Part shown: piece by piece, positions 1 through 6,403 of the stretch | How the letters are laid out: every line of letters begins with the position of its first letter | Position numbering within the stretch: the stretch's first letter is position 1 | NCBI GenBank assembly: GCA_003161495.1 | Contig: PMOP01000158.1 | Coordinates: 1-7,755, forward strand | Reading direction: 5' to 3' | DNA: 7,755 bases | Origin: Acidobacteriota bacterium | GTDB lineage: Bacteria; Acidobacteriota; Terriglobia; Acidiferrales; UBA7541 | Notes under the pieces: generated by a model | The model's input: the letters and a program-made list of their open reading frames with translations, nothing else | What the model was told of the DNA's origin: nothing | Database searches by the model: none | Translations under genes and position numbers: made by a program

Positions 1-3000
1 CTTCCCACCGCGCCGGAATAATCGATCACACTGTACGGCTGCCCGCTCTGTATGACGACGAGGCCCTGGATTGCCCATCCGTCCGCCACTTTACCTTCCC
101 AGGTCGAGGTTGCGTAGAACTTCGGGAGTTCATAGTGATAGTCGATGTTGATCACATGCGTGCGGTCGAAATCGGACGGCCCGTAACCATCGCGCAGATT
201 GAGCGGATTGTTGCCGTTGTAGAAGAGTCCCAGGGCGCTCTGTTCGTCAAACGAGCGCGAGAACGTGTAGGAAACGCCGGCCTGAAGCCCATGACTGAGC
301 CTTTTTTCGACGTGAGCCTGGAGAGCGTTATAGGCCGATATTCCGGCAGCAGTATACAACTCCGACTCACCCGCATAGCCAATGTAAGGGACGCGCATGT
401 CGACGTTGCCGCCTTCAGAATTGAACTGCATTTGCTGAGCCGGCTGGCCATTGGCTGCGGGCAACGACAATGTACAGCCGAGGAAACCCGGAGTTGCGCA
501 AGTCTGAACCGTGTAACCATATGTATAAGACTGCACAAACGGAGAGCCGGTCGGGTTCGCACAGACGGCTGCGGGACCGCACAGCGGATTCGTCGGTGAA
601 GCTATCCTTGCCTGGTTAAACGGTATGGGAATGACCTCATGCCTACCCAGGCCGTTCACATACCCGATATCAATGGCAAGATCGTTGCGCGGCTGCCATT
701 GAATATCGAGGGTGCTATTCATAGTATAAGGAAGCTTGTTGTTCCTTGCGTAGGCGCCCAAATAGAAAGGTATTTCGCCATTCTGAAGAGCGGTGGCATT
801 GGGAAGTACTACGCTGGCAGGATTCCCAGTGGGCGGCGTGCCGAGGGCGGGCCCCCAGGGGTTAGAGAGTGTGGATGTCTGAGGCACTGCGCTTCCCTCT
901 GTGCCGGATACGACGCAACCCTGAAACGTACCGGGGAAAACGGTCGGACAAAACTGTGTGTTCACAAAGGGCTGTTGCTGGTTAATCCCGAACGGCCCAC
1001 CTGCTGAGATGGTCTGTGCAACGCCCGGCGAGAAATAGGTATAAAGTTCGCCGCGGTCGTAATACATTCCCCACCCCGCGCGGACCACTAACTTGTTGTT
1101 GAACATCTTGGGGCTCCAGGCAAGGCCAATACGCGGCGCTAAGCCCCATTGCCGTCCGGTAAGGGTGGAGTTACTCACGCCGGCCGTCCCATTCGGACTA
1201 TTTCCAGCCACAATCAGGCCGTTCGACGCGATTGTGTCCGTCGTGGGATCGTAGGAATATTTCGACGGATCGAAATTGATCAGATTGCCATTCTTCTCCG
1301 TCAAGCCACCATCCCAATCAAAGCGCACACCAGCGGTAATCGTCAGATTACTCCGGAATTGAAACTTGTCCTGTAAAAATTCGCCGGTTTCCTTGGCGCG
1401 CCAATAGCGATTGGCATTCCCGTTGAGAAATAAGGTCCCATTGTAGAGATAATCGTCATTTAGTTCGCCCTGGAGGAACTGGTTGATGGATTGTGCCGCC
1501 ATCATCCCCAACTGGTTTCTCTCATCCCGAGTGTTGAGTTGGGTATAGGCAAAACTTCCGCCGAATGAAATGGTGTGTTTGCCCAATGTCCAGATGGCAT
1601 TTGCGGATGGATTAAAACGATTCTGAAATACTCCAGTCAATGCCCCTTGCGAAGCTCCTCCCGCTCCAATGTTCATGGTGTACGGGTAAGACGGAAGGAT
1701 TGGAAAGTTCCCGCCCCATACGATGCTCATGCCTGGAAACACGGGGGAACTAAAAGTGTTAATCGTGCAGTCTGCAGCGCTCGCACCCGTAAGGGTCTGG
1801 CACGCAGTAGCGAACTGGGACGGGGAAAACGGCTGGTCGATGGTGCTATAAGCTTTTTCGCGGATGAACCCGAAGATTTCCGTGATGCTCAAGTTGGACT
1901 TGACGATCTGAGTGTGGCTGAGCGAAACGACTTGGCTCCCCGCGTCCAAGTGCTGTGAAAAACCTTGGAACATGGAGTATCCGTAGGGCGCAATTGTGGG
2001 GTCATGCTGGTAGTAATACTTGGCGGAGAAAGAGTGCGTGGTATTAGGGTTCCAGTCCAGGTCCGCGACTCCCTGGTGTGCCCGGAATAGTGCAGTCCCC
2101 GGGACCTCAGTATCCTCAGGAAACGCTTCCACCAAAGCGGCCTGGACGGCCGGATTCGAACTGAATGCGCCCGGATTCGAGATGACTGCATTAGGGTTCG
2201 CCGACGGAATCAGGAATTGTCCATTGGGAAGCTTGTAATTGAACAAGGTGTATGCGATGGGGCTGATCTGGTTGGATGTTGTCCCGGTTCCGCATGAATT
2301 TGTAGCGGGTGAGACTGGCGCTGCGAATGTTGTCGTGCCAATTGCGGGTAGCGCGCACGTTTCATTCAAGCCAAGGAAACTCAGGTTATTGTTGTTAGCT
2401 AGTGTCGCCAACCCGGGCGCATCGCGATTAATGTCAGACAACCCTGGCGGAACAAATGCGCGTGAAATGCCGATTTCCTCGTCGGATGCGTGAGTGTATT
2501 GATAGCTGGCATAAAGGAAGAGCTTGTCTTTCTTAATTGGGAGCCCGATTGTTCCCCCCGCACTGTACCTGTGCAGGGACGGATTTTTTTCATTCGCCGG
2601 AATATTCGGATCGGCATTATAGAAATACGGGTCGGCGTTCAGCCAATTTGTTCCGCGATGCACGTAGGCACTGCCATGAACGGTGTTAGTTCCAGAAGCA
2701 GTGCTCATATCGATGTGCGCACCACTAGTCGACCCTTGCTGCGCGTCGTACATCGATGTATTCACGCGAACTTCCTCGATACTTTCCGGCGAGGGACTTG
2801 GGATGGCTTCGCCGATTGCGAGGTAAACAGATGCGCTGCTCTGGACCGGGACTGAGCTCAGGCTGGAGGCGCCACTAACCCCAGTGTTATTCACAACGCG
2901 GGCTGAAGACACCTGGCTCGTACTTTTGCCGTTGAAAAGATTTCTGGCATCGACACCGTTCAGCAAATAGGAATTGCTCGTATCGCGCTGGCCGTTGGCC

Positions 3001-3560
3001 CAAACGGGCGCGTTGCCCAAACCCGCGTTGGCTCCGGTTCCAGAGGAGAGTTCCGCATTCACGCCGGGCGACAGAATGGCCAGCCCTGTGAAGGACCCCG
3101 TCGGCAGAGGAATCGAATCGATTTCCAGCTTGTCCATCACATAGCCGTTCGTCGTGTCGACAAAGTTGATGAGCGGCGATTCTTCCACAGTAATGGATTC
3201 ACTTACATTGCCGATTTTCAGTTCGGCGTTCACGGTCGCGGTGCGGTTCGCTTGCACGGAGATGGATGGGATGTTTTGCGACTGAAAACCTTGTTGCGTG
3301 AAGGTAAGCGTGTAGGTGCCGATGGGCAGGTTCACAAACGTGTAGGAACCGGTACTGCTGCTGGTCTGCGTGCGGCTCAGCTTGGTTTCATTGCCGGACA
3401 GGGTGACCGTCGCGCCCGAGATTATGGCGCCGGACGAATCCGTGACGGTGCCCGTAATTCCACCGAGCGTTTGCTGGGCGTGAGCATTCGGTAACAATAG
3501 AAGCGCCATTGCGAGAAACGCGCCTGAAAGCAATGCGGAATGCTTGATACGCATTTTCAT
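1..3560 (-). CDS. TonB-dependent receptor with carboxypeptidase-regulatory-like domain (Oar-like), 3' end outside window
   Basis: Outer-membrane active transporter, driven from the inner membrane by TonB-ExbB-ExbD; substrate unknown. The frame is open from the ATG at 3560 to the left edge, giving 1186 residues with no stop or frameshift. Residues 1-28 form a Sec signal peptide (basic start, hydrophobic run, cleavage after AHA). Residues about 32-115 are the carboxypeptidase-regulatory-like beta-sandwich (GGITGTVTDSSG, then SGATVTL). A TonB-box-like stretch ESITVEES lies at 121-128. The plug follows to about 300 (NGQRDTSNSYLLNGVDARN at 189-207). The rest is barrel, with family-typical strands such as LAPRIGLAWSP (807-817). 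The last visible motif, QSGQPYSV, usually sits some 150-200 residues before the C-terminus, so the tail is missing. Ten cysteines form five close pairs. The start is set by a strong Shine-Dalgarno 7 nt upstream. Acidobacteria carry many such paralogues; some import oligosaccharides, but ligand cannot be inferred here. Confidence 0.93.
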   Translation of the reverse strand, partial: MKMRIKHSALLSGAFLAMALLLLPNAHAQQTLGGITGTVTDSSGAIISGATVTLSGNETKLSRTQTSSSTGSYTFVNLPIGTYTLTFTQQGFQSQNIPSISVQANRTATVNAELKIGNVSESITVEESPLINFVDTTNGYVMDKLEIDSIPLPTGSFTGLAILSPGVNAELSSGTGANAGLGNAPVWANGQRDTSNSYLLNGVDARNLFNGKSTSQVSSARVVNNTGVSGASSLSSVPVQSSASVYLAIGEAIPSPSPESIEEVRVNTSMYDAQQGSTSGAHIDMSTASGTNTVHGSAYVHRGTNWLNADPYFYNADPNIPANEKNPSLHRYSAGGTIGLPIKKDKLFLYASYQYTHASDEEIGISRAFVPPGLSDINRDAPGLATLANNNNLSFLGLNETCALPAIGTTTFAAPVSPATNSCGTGTTSNQISPIAYTLFNYKLPNGQFLIPSANPNAVISNPGAFSSNPAVQAALVEAFPEDTEVPGTALFRAHQGVADLDWNPNTTHSFSAKYYYQHDPTIAPYGYSMFQGFSQHLDAGSQVVSLSHTQIVKSNLSITEIFGFIREKAYSTIDQPFSPSQFATACQTLTGASAADCTINTFSSPVFPGMSIVWGGNFPILPSYPYTMNIGAGGASQGALTGVFQNRFNPSANAIWTLGKHTISFGGSFAYTQLNTRDERNQLGMMAAQSINQFLQGELNDDYLYNGTLFLNGNANRYWRAKETGEFLQDKFQFRSNLTITAGVRFDWDGGLTEKNGNLINFDPSKYSYDPTTDTIASNGLIVAGNSPNGTAGVSNSTLTGRQWGLAPRIGLAWSPKMFNNKLVVRAGWGMYYDRGELYTYFSPGVAQTISAGGPFGINQQQPFVNTQFCPTVFPGTFQGCVVSGTEGSAVPQTSTLSNPWGPALGTPPTGNPASVVLPNATALQNGEIPFYLGAYARNNKLPYTMNSTLDIQWQPRNDLAIDIGYVNGLGRHEVIPIPFNQARIASPTNPLCGPAAVCANPTGSPFVQSYTYGYTVQTCATPGFLGCTLSLPAANGQPAQQMQFNSEGGNVDMRVPYIGYAGESELYTAAGISAYNALQAHVEKRLSHGLQAGVSYTFSRSFDEQSALGLFYNGNNPLNLRDGYGPSDFDRTHVINIDYHYELPKFYATSTWEGKVADGWAIQGLVVIQSGQPYSVIDYSGAVG

Positions 3561-3567
3561 TCTTAAT

Positions 3568-3576
3568 CCCCTCTCC
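3568..3576 (-). promoter_or_regulatory. Ribosome binding site of the TonB-dependent receptor
   Basis: On the minus strand GGAGAGGGG lies 7 nt before the ATG at 3560. A second in-frame ATG at 3554 (residue 3) would be 13 nt away, so the first ATG is the better start. Confidence 0.75.
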
Positions 3577-3617
3577 AATTGTCGAAAACCGAGAACATCA
3601 AACGTGAAATGAGGGTT

Positions 3618-3623
3618 CTTATA
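3618..3623 (-). promoter_or_regulatory. Candidate -10 element for the receptor gene
   Basis: On the minus strand TATAAG (5 of 6 to TATAAT) lies about 58 nt before the receptor start. It would give a leader of roughly 50 nt. The matching -35 region (3641-3646, TGGTTT) is poor, so this would need an activator or is not the true promoter. An alternative pair on the same strand is TTGCTG (3691-3696) and TTAAAT (3668-3673) with a 17 nt spacer, each 4 of 6. Neither is strong. Confidence 0.3.
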
Positions 3624-3727
3624 TGAGATTTCTTCCCCCTAAACCAGTACCACTCTCGGACTCAAATATTTAAAGGAACTTACGCCTTTCCAGCAAGGAT
3701 GAAAAGCACAATCTTTCAATGATCGCC

Positions 3728-3747
3728 ATCAGATATTTGTATCTGAT
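3728..3747. promoter_or_regulatory. Perfect 8+8 bp dyad, operator-like
   Basis: ATCAGATA and TATCTGAT flank a 4 nt spacer TTTG, with all eight pairs perfect. The size and symmetry fit the site of a dimeric repressor or activator. It lies 91 bp before the permease -35 and well upstream of the candidate receptor promoters, in the middle of the divergent gap. A role as a small hairpin is possible but less likely: the stem is AT-rich and no T-tract follows directly. No regulator gene is present in the window. Confidence 0.5.
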
Positions 3748-3838
3748 TCTTTCTGAACCAGCGAGGTGGTTGCAGGCGGATAAGAACGGCATTTTCGTGT
3801 GATGTGAAATGACCTGCTGTTTCGTCAGAGGTTCTCCG

Positions 3839-3868
3839 TTGACTGTGCGGGGCGCTCCGGCCTATAGT
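3839..3868 (+). promoter_or_regulatory. Sigma-70-type promoter of the purine permease gene
   Basis: TTGACT (3839-3844, 5 of 6) and TATAGT (3863-3868, 5 of 6) are separated by 18 nt. Transcription would start near 3875, giving a leader of about 19 nt that contains only the ribosome binding site. The -10 box covers the GTG at 3867, so that GTG cannot be the start if this promoter is used. Confidence 0.65.
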
Positions 3869-3880
3869 GGCGCACTTTTC

Positions 3881-3887
3881 AGAGAGG
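3881..3887 (+). promoter_or_regulatory. Ribosome binding site that selects the TTG start of the permease
   Basis: AGAGAGG sits 6 nt before the TTG at 3894. The upstream GTG at 3867 has no comparable site in front of it. Confidence 0.65.
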
Positions 3888-3893
3888 CGCGCA

Positions 3894-5189
3894 TTGCTCG
3901 AGCGAATTTTTCATCTTGCGGAAAACCAGACCACGGTTCGCCGCGAACTTCTTGGCGGCCTGACCACCTTTATGGCCATGGCTTACGTGGTCGTGGTGAA
4001 TCCGCGCATACTAGGGGAAGCGGGCATGCCGGTCGAGGGCGTGCTCTTCGCCACGTGCGTTTCGGCGGCATTCGCGACGCTTGTGATGGGCCTGTGGGCG
4101 AATTATCCGATCGCTCTCGCGCCTGGGATGTCTCTGAACGCTTACTTCACGTATTCAATTGTTCTAGGCCGCGGCGTGCCGTGGCAAACGGCGCTCGGTG
4201 TTGTGTTCCTGTCCGGCACACTGTTTCTGATTCTAACACTCACCAACATCCGCGAGCACATCGTGAACGATATTCCCGATTGCCTGAAACACGGCACGGC
4301 TGCGGGTATCGGCTTCTTTATTGCTTTCGTCGGGCTTCGCAACGCCAAAATAATTGTGGCAAATACGGCCACGTTCGTCGCGCTTGGAAAATCCTCCGAC
4401 CCTCAGGTTCGTCTGGCCGCGTTCGGTCTGGTGCTGATTGCCATCCTGATGTCGCGCAAAATCGGCGGCGCGATTCTGATCGGCATCGTGGTGATTGCCG
4501 TGGCGGGAATTCCTTTGGGGATCACCACCGTGCCCTCACACGTATTTTCATTGCCTCATCCCGGCGGAACATTCCTGAGACTTGATTTTCGCTCGGCCCT
4601 GAAACTCGGCCTCGGAGATTTGATTTTCGTTTTCTTTTTTGTGGATTTGTTTGACAACGTGGGCACGCTCGTCGGCGTGTGCGAACAGGGCGGATTCCTG
4701 CGCGACGGAAAATTTCCGCGAGCCAGCCGCGCTCTACTGGCCGACGCCTTCGGCACGATGGTGGGAGCGCTGACGGGAACGTCCACGGTCACGAGCTACA
4801 TCGAAAGCGCCGCCGGTGTCGCCGCGGGCGCGCGAACGGGCCTGGGCAACGTACTGATCGCGGGACTTTTTGTCGTGGCGATTTTCTGCGCGCCGCTGGT
4901 CGCCGCCGTTCCTACTTACGCCACCGCGCCGGCCCTGATTCTTGTGGGAGCGCTCATGTGCGCCTCACTCGCCAAAGTTCACTGGCACGATTTTACGGAA
5001 GCATTTCCAGCGTTCATCACGCTGGTGGCGACGCCGCTGACTTTCAGCATCGCCACCGGATTGAGCCTGGGCTTGCTGTCCTTCACGTTCATCAAAATCG
5101 GCACGGGAAAAATTCGTCAAATCAGCCCACTCATCTGGGTCTTGTCCGCGCTGTTTTTATTGCGTTTCGCGTTCCTGGGCGCAGAGTAG
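3894..5189 (+). CDS. NCS2-family purine (adenine/guanine/hypoxanthine) permease, AzgA-like
   Basis: Inner-membrane nucleobase:proton symporter of the AzgA branch of NCS2, which takes up adenine, guanine or hypoxanthine; the exact base cannot be read. With the TTG start it has 431 residues, normal for the family. The opening LERIFHLAENQTTVRRELLGG and GLTTFMAMAYVVVVNP matches the standard AzgA N-terminus. APGMSLNAY (76-84) is the conserved loop near the binding site. DLFDNVGTLVGV (251-262) and TSTVTSYIESAAG (296-308) carry the acidic residues that line the substrate site in AzgA proteins. Several hydrophobic helices run through the protein, and the NCS2 fold normally has 14. An in-frame GTG at 3867 would add nine residues, but it overlaps the -10 box and lacks a ribosome binding site. 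The gene is divergent from the receptor and convergent with the amidohydrolase. All key motifs are intact, so it should be functional. Confidence 0.93.
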   Translation: MLERIFHLAENQTTVRRELLGGLTTFMAMAYVVVVNPRILGEAGMPVEGVLFATCVSAAFATLVMGLWANYPIALAPGMSLNAYFTYSIVLGRGVPWQTALGVVFLSGTLFLILTLTNIREHIVNDIPDCLKHGTAAGIGFFIAFVGLRNAKIIVANTATFVALGKSSDPQVRLAAFGLVLIAILMSRKIGGAILIGIVVIAVAGIPLGITTVPSHVFSLPHPGGTFLRLDFRSALKLGLGDLIFVFFFVDLFDNVGTLVGVCEQGGFLRDGKFPRASRALLADAFGTMVGALTGTSTVTSYIESAAGVAAGARTGLGNVLIAGLFVVAIFCAPLVAAVPTYATAPALILVGALMCASLAKVHWHDFTEAFPAFITLVATPLTFSIATGLSLGLLSFTFIKIGTGKIRQISPLIWVLSALFLLRFAFLGAE

Positions 5190-5220
5190 GAATTTCCTGC
5201 CAATGTTCCTCCATGCATTG
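5190..5220. other. Short convergent gap without a clear terminator
   Basis: Only 31 bp lie between the two facing stop codons. The sole structure seen is a weak inverted repeat, CAATG (5201-5205) and CATTG (5216-5220), with a 10 nt loop and no T-tract. Neither transcript has an obvious intrinsic terminator here, so each may run into the other gene or end by Rho. Confidence 0.4.
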
Positions 5221-6321
5221 TCAGCCTTTCATGCGCGCAAACAAGCGGACCGCGTTGTCGCGGCTTATCGCGTCGACCATAGCGCCGGGCAAACCTGAAT
5301 GCATCAAATCGCTCACGACTTCCCCAGCGGAGAGAAATGGGAAATCGCTTCCAAAAACAATTTGTGAGCTCGGGACGATGCTCATAATCGCGCCGAGCGA
5401 GGTGGGATTGCTCGCGCTGGCGGTGTCGTAATACTGGCGCTTCAATTCGTAGAGCACGCCATTGGGCGCGTAGGACGCCAAATCCTTGGGAAAGAGCCTG
5501 GCCATTCGATTCGCCAGGATGGGCATGGCCCCGCCACCGTGAGAGAAAATAAACTGGACATTTGGAAACCGGGAGAAAGTTCCATTCAAAAGAAGACTCT
5601 CGATCGTGCGCGCCGTGTCGAAATAAAATTCCATCGTGGACGCGGGCACGTGAGGCAAAACATTGACGCAGCAATTTGGGGCATTCGGATGAACGAACAC
5701 AACTGCCTTGCGACGGTTCAGTTCCTCGAAAACGGGCTCGTAGGTGGCATCGCCGAGCCACTTGTCACCGTAACTGCTTAGCAAAGCGATTCCGTTCGCG
5801 TGAAGAGTGTCCAAAGCGTATTCCATTTCGGCCAGGCTGCCCTTCGGATCCGGCAATGGCAGTGCCGCCAGCAATCCAAAGCTCGCCGGGTGATCCTTGA
5901 CGAGCTGCGCACCGAAATCATTGCTTTTTCGCGCCAGGCTGCGCCCGGCTTCTCCCGCATCGAACGTAACGCCGGACACGGCAAGCGACAACATGGCGGT
6001 CGAAACGCCATTCTTCTCCATGTCTTCAAGCGATTTGGACGCGGACCACGCGGGCATTTTCCCAACGTCAGGAACTGCGCGCCGAAGATCCATGTAAAAA
6101 GGTGGCAGCATATGATGATGCACATCGATTCGCCCATGCGTAGTATTGGAATCGACGCGAGGCAGCTTTGCAAAAAGCGGACGGAGGGAAAGAGCCGCGC
6201 CTGCTCCCAATGCCGCTGCATGCTTGAGGACAGCTCTGCGCGAAACATTACTCAAGGAAATATCGGAATCTGGCACGGACGGTACTTGCGAAACGATGCG
6301 GTGATCATTGTCATCGGCCAT
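5221..6321 (-). CDS. Tat-exported amidohydrolase-family protein, ACMSD-like metal-dependent decarboxylase/hydrolase
   Basis: TIM-barrel metal enzyme of the amidohydrolase 2 family, which includes aminocarboxymuconate-semialdehyde decarboxylase and gamma-resorcylate decarboxylase; its own substrate is unknown. It has 366 residues. Metal ligands are visible in order: H68-x-H70 in IDVHHHMLPP, H211 in VFVHPNAP, H261 in FSHGGGAMP, and D326 in FGSDFPF. This is the usual set for a single divalent metal. Residues 27-33 (SRRAVLK) followed by an Ala/Leu-rich run (AAALGAGAALSL) form a twin-arginine signal after a long n-region, so export of the folded enzyme is likely; no clear AxA cleavage site is seen. 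The ATG at 6321 is preferred because GAAGGGA lies 7 nt upstream; a TTG one codon earlier (6324) is less well spaced. It follows the Vps62-like gene by 82 bp on the same strand. Decarboxylase versus hydrolase activity cannot be decided here. Confidence 0.85.
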   Translation of the reverse strand: MADDNDHRIVSQVPSVPDSDISLSNVSRRAVLKHAAALGAGAALSLRPLFAKLPRVDSNTTHGRIDVHHHMLPPFYMDLRRAVPDVGKMPAWSASKSLEDMEKNGVSTAMLSLAVSGVTFDAGEAGRSLARKSNDFGAQLVKDHPASFGLLAALPLPDPKGSLAEMEYALDTLHANGIALLSSYGDKWLGDATYEPVFEELNRRKAVVFVHPNAPNCCVNVLPHVPASTMEFYFDTARTIESLLLNGTFSRFPNVQFIFSHGGGAMPILANRMARLFPKDLASYAPNGVLYELKRQYYDTASASNPTSLGAIMSIVPSSQIVFGSDFPFLSAGEVVSDLMHSGLPGAMVDAISRDNAVRLFARMKG

Positions 6322-6403
6322 CAAAGTGTCCCTTCATTTTTTGGCATATTTCGTGGAGGGGAGCTGAGCTCAAAAGAGGTTTGCTAGGCGAGCGTTCTTA
6401 TTG
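6322..6403 (-). other. 82 bp gap between Vps62-like and amidohydrolase genes
   Basis: It holds the amidohydrolase ribosome binding site and an 8 bp palindrome TGAGCTCA (6365-6372). I see no convincing -35/-10 pair and no hairpin with a T-tract, so read-through from the upstream gene is plausible but unproven. Confidence 0.35.
6329..6335 (-). promoter_or_regulatory. Ribosome binding site of the amidohydrolase gene
   Basis: GAAGGGA on the minus strand lies 7 nt before the ATG at 6321, which decides between that ATG and the adjacent TTG at 6324. Confidence 0.6.

Larger units (their letters stand above)
3561..3893. other. Divergent intergenic control region between receptor and permease
   Basis: These 333 bases separate two genes read in opposite directions. 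I see no convincing small gene in them. They contain the receptor's ribosome binding site and weak candidate promoters on the left, a perfect dyad at 3728-3747 in the middle, and a strong promoter plus ribosome binding site for the permease on the right. The left and middle parts are AT-richer than the flanking genes, as expected of a promoter region. No purine-riboswitch-like structure was recognised. Confidence 0.7.

Noticed and set aside
135..2855. Many plus-strand frames of 70-150 codons opposite the receptor gene
   Set aside because: The minus strand is open over the whole stretch with signal peptide, regulatory domain, plug and barrel motifs. The plus-strand frames show no domains, and where checked no good ribosome binding sites.
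3664..3673. AT-rich self-complementary word AAATATTT in the divergent gap
   Set aside because: It is short and expected by chance in AT-rich sequence. It is kept only as part of a weak alternative -10 region.
3561..3893. Possible purine riboswitch before the permease
   Set aside because: No three-way-junction-like pairing or conserved riboswitch core was recognised, and the best promoter leaves a leader of only about 19 nt.
3809..4585. 258-codon plus-strand frame overlapping the start of the permease gene
   Set aside because: It is Arg/Gly/His-rich with no recognisable domain, and it shares most of its length with the clearly conserved permease in another frame. It is a shadow.
4679..5431. 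250-codon plus-strand frame across the permease end and amidohydrolase end
   Set aside because: It spans two well-supported genes in other frames, is rich in Arg and Ser, and has no family motifs.
5117..5761. 214-codon minus-strand frame inside the amidohydrolase
   Set aside because: It is a frame shadow of the metal-binding barrel gene, with Arg/Cys-rich composition typical of out-of-frame reading.
6361..6372. GAGCTGAGCTC direct/palindromic repeat upstream of the amidohydrolase
   Set aside because: It is too short to call an operator or terminator, with no T-tract and no second copy seen.
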